64,000 nucleotides of DNA from NCBI GenBank assembly GCA_036478595.1, contig JAZGEF010000032.1, forward strand, positions 3,613-67,612, read 5' to 3'. The notes under the pieces are model-generated. The model had not been told where the DNA came from, did not search any database, and was given only the letters and a program-made list of their open reading frames with translations. The DNA is from Granulosicoccus sp036478595. GTDB taxonomy: Bacteria > Pseudomonadota > Gammaproteobacteria > Granulosicoccales > Granulosicoccaceae. Of this stretch, positions 44,929-53,041 are shown piece by piece. Numbering within the stretch: position 1 is the stretch's first letter; the number at the start of each line of letters is the position of its first letter. The position numbers were made by a program, and so were the translations under genes.

Positions 44929-46929
44929 CTAAGAGGCTTTGCGAAAGTTTGTGCTGTGTTGCGGCAAGTCTAGCTCGTCAACCATATCTTTTAACGCACT
45001 TGGTTTTGCAAGGCCAAATCCTTGAGCATAGTCCACGCCCATAATGCGTAACTGCTCAAGCGTTTCATCGTCTTCAACAAATTCTGCAATTGTTTCAGCA
45101 CCAACCGTATGGCCAATCTCATTGATCGCTTTCACCATTTCTCGATCCACCGTATCAGTGGCCATGTTCTTCACCAGTGAGCCATCTATTTTTAGATAGT
45201 CGATAGGCAAACTCTTTAGGTAGGCAAACGTAGAGAAACCTGATCCAAAATCATCCAGTGCAAACTTACTGCCCAGTGAGCCGACCTTATCGATAAACAC
45301 GTTGGCTTTATCTAAGTTGTCTACTGCCGCTGTTTCAGTAATTTCGAATGCGATGTTACGCGCATCAACTTCTCCACCATCTAATTCACCCATCACATAT
45401 TCTAAGAATTCATCATCAATAAACGACAGGCCAGATAAGTTAATTAGCAAGTGAGGCAGTTCGTACTGTTTTTGATTCGCCTTAATCCAATCTAATACGT
45501 GCGAAACAACCCAACGATCAATCTCCGTCATGATGTTGTACTTTTCTGCAACCGGAATAAATTTAGCAGGGGATAATAAGCTGCCGTCTTCATCATTGAT
45601 ACGCAGTAAAATTTCGCAATGCGCTACCTGCACATTATCGGTGCCGATAAAATATACCGGTTGATAAAATAGGGTTAAACGATCTTCAGCCAGTGCAGAG
45701 CGAATGCTCTGTATGCCTGCGATGTCGTCACGATAGCGTACGACCTCTGCATCGTTTTCTTGTGTTACGTGCACACGGTTGCGGCCAGATTTCTTAGCCA
45801 CATAACAGGCAGAATCCACATCCGTTAAAATCGCCTCGATATCAGTGACATCACCGTAAATAGGCAGCACACCGATACTCAGGCTAACCTGGAACTTTTG
45901 ATCTTCGTATGCGAATATGTATTCGCTTATCATACTACGCAACTCTTCAGCTAACGATACGACATCGTCAAAGCTCTTGCCACTAGCGATAATCGCAAAT
46001 TCATCGCCACCGAGGCGCGCAAACATATCACCCTGGCGTATGCGCTCTTTAATCATGGTAGTGAGTTCGATTAACAGTTTGTCGCCAGCGTGGTGACCAC
46101 AGGTGTCATTAACAATCTTAAAGCGATCAAGGTCGATGTAGAGCAAGCCGTATTGTTCGACACTACGTTGTGCATGGCCAATAACTTGGATTAACTGCTG
46201 CTCAAATGAACGGCGATTAAATAGGCCGGTTAAATCATCATGGCTAGCCTGGTGTGCAATTTTGCGGTTTGCTTCTGTAACGCGCTGAATAACAAAACCT
46301 GCAATCAATATGGATACCAGAATCGCAGCGATAACTAACCCCGCCATTAGTTTCTGGATGTTTTTATACGTTTCTTGATTCGCCTCCAGTGCTTCTTCAG
46401 ATAAGAGCTTTTCAAGCTTAACCAGCTCGTTCAGATGATTAAGCAATACTAATTCTTGTAAGCGAACTTCAGCGAGGGCAGTTTTTAGCGCACTAGGCAC
46501 GTGCTGCATATTGAAAATTAATCCCGCTGTTTTGTTGTAAGCAATCGCGCCACGTCCATCCGCTTCAGCGATCTTATCCAGTATTTCCTGCTCACGCTCA
46601 TTGGCGCCGAATTTAATTAGTTCCTGGCGGCTTTCTTCGTAGGTAATGGTGTAGTTAACCAGCTGATCAAATATTTTCTCGCGTGCATCTGGATCTTGTA
46701 TTTGTAACAAGGATCGCACGGCACCTGAGCGTAAACGGATTACATCGCGCATTTGGTAGGCGCGGCTCGTTTTTTGTTCAGTGTCTTTTATCAATGCAGA
46801 CATGTCCGAGTTGACTGATTCCATCGTGGCAATCGCAACTGCGACAACTGTGATCATTAGAGCGAGCACAGCAAAAAAACCAAGAGTGATGATGGTTTTT
46901 GTATTGTCTTCTTTATAGAGGACATTCAT
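44929..46929 (-). CDS. Membrane GGDEF/EAL protein (cyclic di-GMP turnover)
   Basis: 666 residues. Membrane helices lie at about 15-36 and 195-215, enclosing a helical periplasmic sensor of about 155 residues. GGDEF is canonical (GGDEF at 307-311) with an intact inhibitory RxxD site (RQGD, 298-301) five residues before it. The EAL domain begins around 410; its first motif reads EIL (439-441) and keeps the catalytic Glu. DDFGSGF and QGFG follow. Both activities look possible. The sensor resembles four-helix-bundle stimulus domains. It appears monocistronic. Confidence 0.94.
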   Translation of the reverse strand: MNVLYKEDNTKTIITLGFFAVLALMITVVAVAIATMESVNSDMSALIKDTEQKTSRAYQMRDVIRLRSGAVRSLLQIQDPDAREKIFDQLVNYTITYEESRQELIKFGANEREQEILDKIAEADGRGAIAYNKTAGLIFNMQHVPSALKTALAEVRLQELVLLNHLNELVKLEKLLSEEALEANQETYKNIQKLMAGLVIAAILVSILIAGFVIQRVTEANRKIAHQASHDDLTGLFNRRSFEQQLIQVIGHAQRSVEQYGLLYIDLDRFKIVNDTCGHHAGDKLLIELTTMIKERIRQGDMFARLGGDEFAIIASGKSFDDVVSLAEELRSMISEYIFAYEDQKFQVSLSIGVLPIYGDVTDIEAILTDVDSACYVAKKSGRNRVHVTQENDAEVVRYRDDIAGIQSIRSALAEDRLTLFYQPVYFIGTDNVQVAHCEILLRINDEDGSLLSPAKFIPVAEKYNIMTEIDRWVVSHVLDWIKANQKQYELPHLLINLSGLSFIDDEFLEYVMGELDGGEVDARNIAFEITETAAVDNLDKANVFIDKVGSLGSKFALDDFGSGFSTFAYLKSLPIDYLKIDGSLVKNMATDTVDREMVKAINEIGHTVGAETIAEFVEDDETLEQLRIMGVDYAQGFGLAKPSALKDMVDELDLPQHSTNFRKAS

Positions 46930-47421
46930 TTTTTTAGAGGCATCCTTGTCTCATGTTGTAGATTTCCATTCGTCTTTATTATCCAATGTTTTGCTCCTGT
47001 TTAGTTGTTCGGAGCGTGTGCTGCATTTTAGGCCGCATTATTCCCTTGGCAGGCCAGTAGTATTTAGCGCGTTATGCCACCACCCATTAAGCATTGGCAA
47101 GATTTGCTTGAACCACGTCTTAAATAGCGGCGATTTTGGGCGCGAGTTAACTCTTTATTTGCTGGGGTTTGGCCTAAAAGTGAGCTTTACCCACCGTTGT
47201 TTCGGGAGGTTAAACGTAATTACGATATAAAACAGATAGTTATGCTCCCATCGCCGAGTGCTGTGACGTGCCTAACATACAGTTTTTGTGAACTGGTACA
47301 CGCCGGGCTTTGTTAGGTTTTGCAGTGGCTCAGAGCTACTGCTGGCGTGCTCTTGGATAATTTGCACGCTGGTTTGATTTTCATTTCTACTACGGCGCAA
47401 CCCTTTAACAAAGTGTTTGCT
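46930..47421. other. Intergenic stretch downstream of imuB
   Basis: About 490 bases between the GGDEF/EAL start and the imuB end. This is where dnaE2 would sit in a complete SOS mutagenesis cassette, but no dnaE2-like frame or remnant was seen. A plus-strand frame at 46946-47230 has no recognisable content. Confidence 0.45.
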
Positions 47422-48831
47422 TTAGGCAAAGATGCCATGAATATAAAACCGTTCATTATTACGTCTGTGGCGGTATACCCAAAAATGGCTACCACCACGG
47501 TTACGCGCAATAAAGTAATCACGGCGCACATCAGTGTCACCCCACCAACCGTTTTCAATGCGCTCAGTGCTGCTGCTAATTTGTAAGGGTTCGGTTGCTA
47601 GGCGAGGTTCGTGTAATAACCACAGTGGCCGAGCTGGCCAGCTGGTGGGAGCATTACGCGTTTCAAGAAGGGCTGCCATCCACGCTTTCTCTGGGCGATG
47701 ATCCTCATGTGGCATAGCGGTGTATAAACTTTCCTTGCCAAGGCGCGCCATGAGTTTATCCAACACTTGTTCAACGCTATCAGCTTGTGCCTGGCTTTTC
47801 TGAAACAAATCCTTACCAGCACGATCAATACTTGATAAGTTACTAGCGTGCAGGTTAAGGCGCGTAATGGGCTCGGGTAATTCCGTATTACCCAGGCGCT
47901 CAGTTGCCACTTTTAATAAATGCGAAGTATTAGCCGTGGCGTCTAAAAACTGCATGGTTTGTGTGGTGGGCGCATGGCGATGGTGATACATCGTGATCAC
48001 TAAGGTTTGCACGCCTAAGTCACGATTCTTTAAGTAACCCTCTAAGGCATTCATCAAACGATTAAGCGGGAAGGCGAGTGATTGCGTGTCGGGTGCTTCA
48101 AGTGGTAAGTCAAATGCTTGCGAGAATGTTTCAGGTGCTTCAAATGCAGGGCAAGGATCGGGTAAGTCACCATAGAGCTTATAAAGTAAATCGGTACACT
48201 CATGGCCAAAGCGCCGCGCCAATGATTGAACAGGCATCTTGCGTAACTGCTGCAGCGTTGTAATGCCCGATTGCTGTAGGCCACGTAGTGTAAAGGCGTC
48301 CAATGCTAAATGATGCACCCGTACATTAGCTAAGGCATCAGGCAAAGCCTGCATAGTTTGTACAGGCTTAACTTGCCCAAGGCGAGCAAGCAATGCAGCA
48401 GCAGCGGGAGTGGGCGCCACACCGGGTTGCAGTTGTATGCCTTGTTCATCAGCATCGGTGTGCAGTTTATTGAGTAAGTTAGTTAAACCGCCATATAACT
48501 TAAGGCTAGCTTTAACTTCTATCATGATGGCGTCAGGTAAGCGCGGTGTTACCCACGATGAATATTGCAATGCCCATAATGATAATTGCTTGATATGCGC
48601 GTGTTGTTCATACTCAACGTAATCGTTAACTTGTAAGTCGGGCACAATTGCATAAGCGTTGTTAAGTGCAAGCCCTGCATGCACGCCTCGTTGTTGTGCT
48701 GTGTTGTTACAGGCAATGATCTGTTTACGTGCACCTGACGTGGCAACTATTGCAATGGGCGTGTCACTGTTGTGTGTGCATAAGTGCCGATCAATCGGTA
48801 ATTGCGGAAAATACAAACAAGCCCAAAGCAT
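47422..48831 (-). CDS. imuB: ImuB, inactive Y-family polymerase homologue for SOS mutagenesis
   Basis: 469 residues. The N-terminal MLWACLYFPQLPIDRH replaces the catalytic-Asp motif of active Y-family polymerases, so it is expected to be catalytically inert. Palm, finger and HhH regions follow (TLRGLQQSGITTLQQLRKMP). The C-terminal end WVYRHRRNNERFYIHGIFA is typical of ImuB. In other bacteria ImuB recruits DnaE2 to the sliding clamp for damage-induced mutagenesis. It starts 13 bases after imuA. Confidence 0.9.
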   Translation of the reverse strand: MLWACLYFPQLPIDRHLCTHNSDTPIAIVATSGARKQIIACNNTAQQRGVHAGLALNNAYAIVPDLQVNDYVEYEQHAHIKQLSLWALQYSSWVTPRLPDAIMIEVKASLKLYGGLTNLLNKLHTDADEQGIQLQPGVAPTPAAAALLARLGQVKPVQTMQALPDALANVRVHHLALDAFTLRGLQQSGITTLQQLRKMPVQSLARRFGHECTDLLYKLYGDLPDPCPAFEAPETFSQAFDLPLEAPDTQSLAFPLNRLMNALEGYLKNRDLGVQTLVITMYHHRHAPTTQTMQFLDATANTSHLLKVATERLGNTELPEPITRLNLHASNLSSIDRAGKDLFQKSQAQADSVEQVLDKLMARLGKESLYTAMPHEDHRPEKAWMAALLETRNAPTSWPARPLWLLHEPRLATEPLQISSSTERIENGWWGDTDVRRDYFIARNRGGSHFWVYRHRRNNERFYIHGIFA

Positions 48832-48844
48832 CAGCGTGCCCCAG

Positions 48845-49600
48845 TTATACCGATAGAGTGGTTAGAGCGGATGCAGGTAATAGGTTAGGTATGCCCGGCC
48901 ACTCCGAGCCTTGTGATAAATCAAAATCCGCTGGGTTAATCACCACATCGCTAGGATTTTTACCACGTGATTTAAATACCGATAGCTGCAGTTGTTGTGG
49001 GCTTGTTTGCATGCCTGCTTGTGTTGTTGCCGGTGCAACCGCCTGCCTAGTTGCCAACATATTTGCCTTGATGGCAATACGTATTGCCGCAGGTGAATGT
49101 TCCTTACAGGCATTGCCCGGCCTAAACACCGTAGCCCAAGCACGACCTGTTTCAGCAGCTAGTTGTAAGCGGCGTTGCTTTTGCGCTGTGCTGCGCCCAA
49201 CCCAGCCAATCACTGCGGCAAATACACCAGCGCGCAATACCTGCTCACATGCCCATAAGGTGTCGGCATCGTCTTTACAATTAATGATGAGTAAATGGTC
49301 TAGCTTGATACCAGCATTAGCTAATGCCGGTGCGTAGGGTACATGAGGAGGGTTGATCAATGCTGCCCATTGATCATCAGCAGTGATGCGTTGCAATGCG
49401 GGCAACAGCAAACTCAGCTCGCCAACACCTTGTTGCATGCACATTAGCTCTGTTAAGCAACCTATGCTCCAACCTTTGCCGGGCAGGGCATCATCCAGTG
49501 CACTGAAGCCTGTGGAGATGGAAGCATCGTTATTATATTGATCGCGCCCTCGCCATAATGCTGATTGGGTTTTCAGCAAGGCATCGAGGGCTGCGTTCAT
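48845..49600 (-). CDS. imuA: ImuA, RecA-like SOS cassette protein
   Basis: 251 residues. It has RecA-fold text such as STGFSALDDALPGKGWSIG, LTELMCMQQGVGELSLLLP and the HLLIINCKDDADTLWACEQ core. A Walker A motif is not clearly present. Works with ImuB. It sits 61 bases behind lexA on the same strand and is likely SOS-controlled through the lexA promoter. Confidence 0.88.
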   Translation of the reverse strand: MNAALDALLKTQSALWRGRDQYNNDASISTGFSALDDALPGKGWSIGCLTELMCMQQGVGELSLLLPALQRITADDQWAALINPPHVPYAPALANAGIKLDHLLIINCKDDADTLWACEQVLRAGVFAAVIGWVGRSTAQKQRRLQLAAETGRAWATVFRPGNACKEHSPAAIRIAIKANMLATRQAVAPATTQAGMQTSPQQLQLSVFKSRGKNPSDVVINPADFDLSQGSEWPGIPNLLPASALTTLSV

Positions 49601-49661
49601 GATTTAGTTCGCAGGTGTGCGCTGCAAGGTATTCGCAAGCTTGCCTGCGAGTAAGCTTGGG

Positions 49662-50270
49662 CTAGTGGCCGCGACGTAACACACCTACGTATACCCCTTC
49701 GATAGAGAATTCCTGCTCACGTAAGTCAACCCGGATAGGATCGAAATCTTCGTTTTCAGGGTGCAGAGTCACGATGTTGCCACGTTGTTTAAATCGCTTA
49801 ACAGTTACTTCGTCATCTACACGCGCCACAATAATCTGATTGGTATGAGCCTCTTGAGTGGCATGCACCGCCAGCAGGTCGCCATCCAATATGCCGACAT
49901 CCTGCATACTCATGCCTTGCACCGTGAGTAAATAATCCGCATGCGGGTGAAATAGATCCGGGCTCATCGTTACATACTCTTCGATGTTTTCATCCGACAT
50001 AATCGGCTCACCGGCTGCTACACGTCCAACCAATGGCACGCCACCCTGAGCGCTCTCATCCTCAACAATGCGAATGCCCCGAGAAGTGCCAGGGATCAGT
50101 TCAATTACCCCCTTTTTCTCCAACGCTTTAAGGTGATCATCTGCTGCAGTAGGCGAGCGAAAGCCAAAATACTCACATATGTCAGTACGAGTAGGCGGAA
50201 ACCCAGTTGTCGCAATATGCGACTGGATCATGCTAAGGATTTCTTTCTGGCGCCGAGTAAGCTGCTGCAT
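49662..50270 (-). CDS. lexA: LexA SOS repressor
   Basis: 202 residues from ATG 50270, equal to E. coli LexA. The winged helix-turn-helix is MQQLTRRQKEILSMI and TRTDICEYFGFRSPTAADDH. The self-cleavage site is Ala86-Gly87 in VGRVAAGEP, with Ser121 (GMSM) and Lys158 (TVKRF). Each is offset by two from E. coli numbering. Upstream in-frame codons to 50336 overlap the promoter and are excluded. It should repress itself, imuA and imuB. Confidence 0.97.
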   Translation of the reverse strand: MQQLTRRQKEILSMIQSHIATTGFPPTRTDICEYFGFRSPTAADDHLKALEKKGVIELIPGTSRGIRIVEDESAQGGVPLVGRVAAGEPIMSDENIEEYVTMSPDLFHPHADYLLTVQGMSMQDVGILDGDLLAVHATQEAHTNQIIVARVDDEVTVKRFKQRGNIVTLHPENEDFDPIRVDLREQEFSIEGVYVGVLRRGH

Positions 50271-50297
50271 GGTATATAACATCGGTTTTGAGTATAG

Positions 50298-50333
50298 CTG
50301 ATTATATTTACAGTTTACTGTAAATGCAAGCAG
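50298..50333. promoter_or_regulatory. Two tandem LexA boxes over the lexA promoter
   Basis: Box 1 is CTGATTATATTTACAG (50298-50313), box 2 is CTGTAAATGCAAGCAG (50318-50333), each CTGT-N8-ACAG with one arm mismatch, separated by 4 bases. E. coli lexA also has two boxes about 5 bases apart. On the minus strand TTGCAT (50324-50329) and TATAAT (50301-50306) form a -35/-10 pair with a 17-base spacer inside the boxes, so LexA would block polymerase directly. Confidence 0.85.
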
Positions 50334-50706
50334 CATCGTACAAAAAATGGTGAATGGGCAAAAAACACAAAACGTTTCCGCGGGGGTGTTTTGTTTTCGT
50401 TGATGAAAATTGGTTAAGTTTTGGGCGAGTATCTAATTCTCTTTGGATATTTCTAACAGATCTTCAGGCAGCAGAATGCTGTTGAGCCCCTTTTCTGTAT
50501 GATCTACCTTGCCAACGCTGTAAGTCCTGCGGAAACATCCATCTGCGGCGTGGCCTAACGAGGTGCACTCGACACTGGGTCCTGCCACAGAACGTGGGTT
50601 TTGCCCACAAGGCGCGCCAGCCTCCAGTCGGAAGTACAAGTATTCATTTGATGTGACTGAAATTCTCAGTTTTTTGTGTTCAATAGACAATAGGGATTTT
50701 AAAATC
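50334..50706. other. Intergenic stretch between lexA and the LysE gene
   Basis: About 370 bases. A weak A/T-rich hairpin (50362-50368 with 50386-50392) lies near the lexA side. A minus-strand frame across 50433-50708 has no recognised content and is not called. The LysE promoter should lie here but is not evident. Confidence 0.35.
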
Positions 50707-51351
50707 ATGTTCGATTACGGCCTAGTCCACTGGATTTCCTTTTTTACTGCAGCGTTACTTTTGCACCTTTCGCCTGGCCCTGATATGGCGTTTATTCTTG
50801 GGCAAACAATCAAAGGTGGGAGAGTGAAGGGATTTTCAGCGATGGGTGGAATATGGATGGGTGCCGCATGCCACGCACTAGTAGCTGCCTTCGGTCTCTC
50901 CGCTGTGTTCATGACATCAGCAATTGCTTTCCTTGCATTGAAATGGATCGGCGCCATGTATCTTATTTGGCTGGGCATGCAGGCGATCAGGTCAAGAGGC
51001 TCGTCCTTTCTTTCAAATGAGGCATTAACGATTGCACCGGTATTGAGTAATTGGAAGGTATTCCAACAGGGTTTAATGGTCTCTTTGTTAAATCCAAAGG
51101 TGGCCATCTTTTTCATGGCATTTTTGCCGCAGTTTGTAGTGGCAGGCCAGGGAGCAACGTCCGCCCAGCTGTTGCTGCATGGTTTTTTAATAGTGCTCGT
51201 CGCTGGTGCAGTGGAGCCCCCAATAATCCTATTAGCGGACAGCTTGGCCGGTAGGTTCCGTGGATCGAAGAAACTAGGTCTATGGTTAGACCGAAGCCTA
51301 GGTTGTTTACTGATTGGTTTAGGTATCAAGCTCGCTACAAGCGAGCGATGA
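50707..51351 (+). CDS. LysE/RhtB-family amino-acid exporter
   Basis: 214 residues with about six hydrophobic segments. The family signature is LLHLSPGPDMAFILGQTIKGG near the N-terminus, then GMQAIRSRG and LLNPKVAIFFMAFLPQF. It exports amino acids or related metabolites; the substrate is unknown. The longer open frame to 50563 is rejected because homology starts at MFDYGLVHW. Confidence 0.92.
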   Translation: MFDYGLVHWISFFTAALLLHLSPGPDMAFILGQTIKGGRVKGFSAMGGIWMGAACHALVAAFGLSAVFMTSAIAFLALKWIGAMYLIWLGMQAIRSRGSSFLSNEALTIAPVLSNWKVFQQGLMVSLLNPKVAIFFMAFLPQFVVAGQGATSAQLLLHGFLIVLVAGAVEPPIILLADSLAGRFRGSKKLGLWLDRSLGCLLIGLGIKLATSER

Positions 51352-51612
51352 AATCAATATTGCGAAGTTCCACTTCGGGAACGCGGTGATTCAATAAATA
51401 GTAAAAACGCTCTGCGACGCAAACCTAACGGTTCGTTGGAACGATCGCTTGTTACGGTCGTAGAACGTGGCAACGCCACGATATATTTCTAGTAGTTTTA
51501 AGCTAGTGCATTTCGTTGTTCAATCAAGTTATCCCACTTGATCATTTGCATGGACGGTCGATGTTGGGTATTCTGAATAGGGATAGAGGCTGGAACCAAG
51601 GGAAGTCATATT

Positions 51613-52452
51613 ATGTACAGACGGGTTGAATTTCGCTTAAATTGGTTGCCAAACTTTATTCTATTGCTAGGTATCTCTATTACCATTGGTGTGTCCATTG
51701 CAGTCGCTGGCACCAGTGCTCCTAAAGGCCACCAAGCCACCGGTGATATTCAAACGGACACAGTGGCGTTACTGGGGCGATTCGGGGAGCTGATTGCTCG
51801 TGAACGAGCATATAAAGAAACTATCTACGAGATGTATAGAAATACGCGGGGTGAGTCGCCATTTAAAGTGGATGATTCAACGCTTGATGCAGTGCTTGGA
51901 GACAATTTATTAGAACTCTATGATGAAGTGTTACCTAAGCTTGAAGCATTGGGACAGAAAAGTCGTCGCATTCAAATAGCACTTCGTTTTGATCGCAAAG
52001 TTCAAGAAAATCTTATCGCTGGCGAACGAGTAGAAGGCATTAATAAAGGTGCCGTCAATAACGTCATTGCTCATTATAAGATCGCAATAGAAAAGATTGA
52101 TATTAGTACACGCCAACTTCTACTCACAGAGTCACTTCTACTGCGCCGCGCGGCAGATACTCTTGCACAGGCACTTAACCAATCGGGCGACGTAGTCGAC
52201 TACGTTAGCTATGTTAGAGCGTCTCATTTGTTGGCAATGCCACGGCAAGTAAAGGGTTTTTCGCAGCCTCGTTGCAACATTGAGGGTGATGCGTTAAAGC
52301 AGTCGCGCACCATTCGTAACAATGTTTCGGACAGATTCTTTTTTGATGAAAATATGAAATTCCAGAGCTCTGTACAAGCGTTATATGATGCTGCTGGATT
52401 AGTTGAGGCGCAAGCTTTGTTGTTGAACCAAAATGGGTCGCATTGTAAGTAG
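51613..52452 (+). CDS. Exported or membrane-anchored helical protein of unknown function
   Basis: 279 residues. One N-terminal hydrophobic segment (about 13-33) acts as a signal or anchor. The rest is mainly helical and charged, including VLPKLEALGQKSRRIQIALRF and LLLRRAADTLAQALNQ. The 261 bases upstream contain a short GC hairpin (AACGTGGCAACGCCACGAT). No family recognised. Confidence 0.6.
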   Translation: MYRRVEFRLNWLPNFILLLGISITIGVSIAVAGTSAPKGHQATGDIQTDTVALLGRFGELIARERAYKETIYEMYRNTRGESPFKVDDSTLDAVLGDNLLELYDEVLPKLEALGQKSRRIQIALRFDRKVQENLIAGERVEGINKGAVNNVIAHYKIAIEKIDISTRQLLLTESLLLRRAADTLAQALNQSGDVVDYVSYVRASHLLAMPRQVKGFSQPRCNIEGDALKQSRTIRNNVSDRFFFDENMKFQSSVQALYDAAGLVEAQALLLNQNGSHCK

Positions 52453-53041
52453 CACTTGAAGCGGCTGGTTTTTCACTCTTGGTGTAGCTGGGCTAGGATG
52501 AGTGTCAGCGGGTGAGAATATCGCCAGTGTACAAGCGACCGGAGACACGTTGCAAAATCGGATGCAAATGGCCTAATGATGTTCTTGACTAATACATTTT
52601 GGTAGAAAAACCAGATCTAACTTTTTACTAAGCAAGTGAGTACGCCTCTGTTGCCATCATGCCCCAACCCAAACACAAGTGGCTATCCTTTGATAGACCA
52701 CTTCGAACGCTCAGACTCCCAGAAGGATGACTTGTGAGATTAGTCTTAACCGACGCAATTCAATGAACGTCGGAATAAATTAAATAGCGTTCAGCCATAT
52801 AGACCCGTAGCCACGTGAACGCATTCTGGAGTTGGGGTTTGGTGGTGGTGACATTCGCAACTAATTTTAAATTTGTATACTCGTGCACGAAATTCGTTAA
52901 AGCCTGCCACAAACAAACATGCGCATTGTTAATCTGTTCGCAAATATTTAAAGATTTACCCCGAATTGCCGCCCAGCTGTGTGACACCCAACAATTCAAG
53001 GGCAAGCCACTTTCGGCAATTCAATTTTACGGGGAGGATTT
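52453..53041. other. Intergenic stretch before the 783-residue lipoprotein
   Basis: About 590 bases with no convincing gene. It holds a small CCGACG/CGTCGG inverted repeat at 52750-52773 and, just before the next gene, the strong ribosome site GGGGAGGA ending about 5 bases from ATG 53042. The lack of coding signal may reflect decay of an older gene or a long leader. Confidence 0.35.

Noticed and set aside
46946..47230. Plus-strand frame after the GGDEF/EAL gene
   Set aside because: No recognisable protein text, no ribosome site and low-quality residue composition.
48729..49337. Long plus-strand frame opposite imuB and imuA
   Set aside because: It is the complementary shadow of imuA and imuB, which carry clear family motifs.
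50433..50708. Minus-strand frame between lexA and LysE
   Set aside because: No homology recognised, overlaps the LysE upstream region and has no start signal.
50715..51329. Long minus-strand frame opposite the LysE gene
   Set aside because: Shadow of the LysE coding sequence; the plus-strand protein has the family signature and membrane segments.
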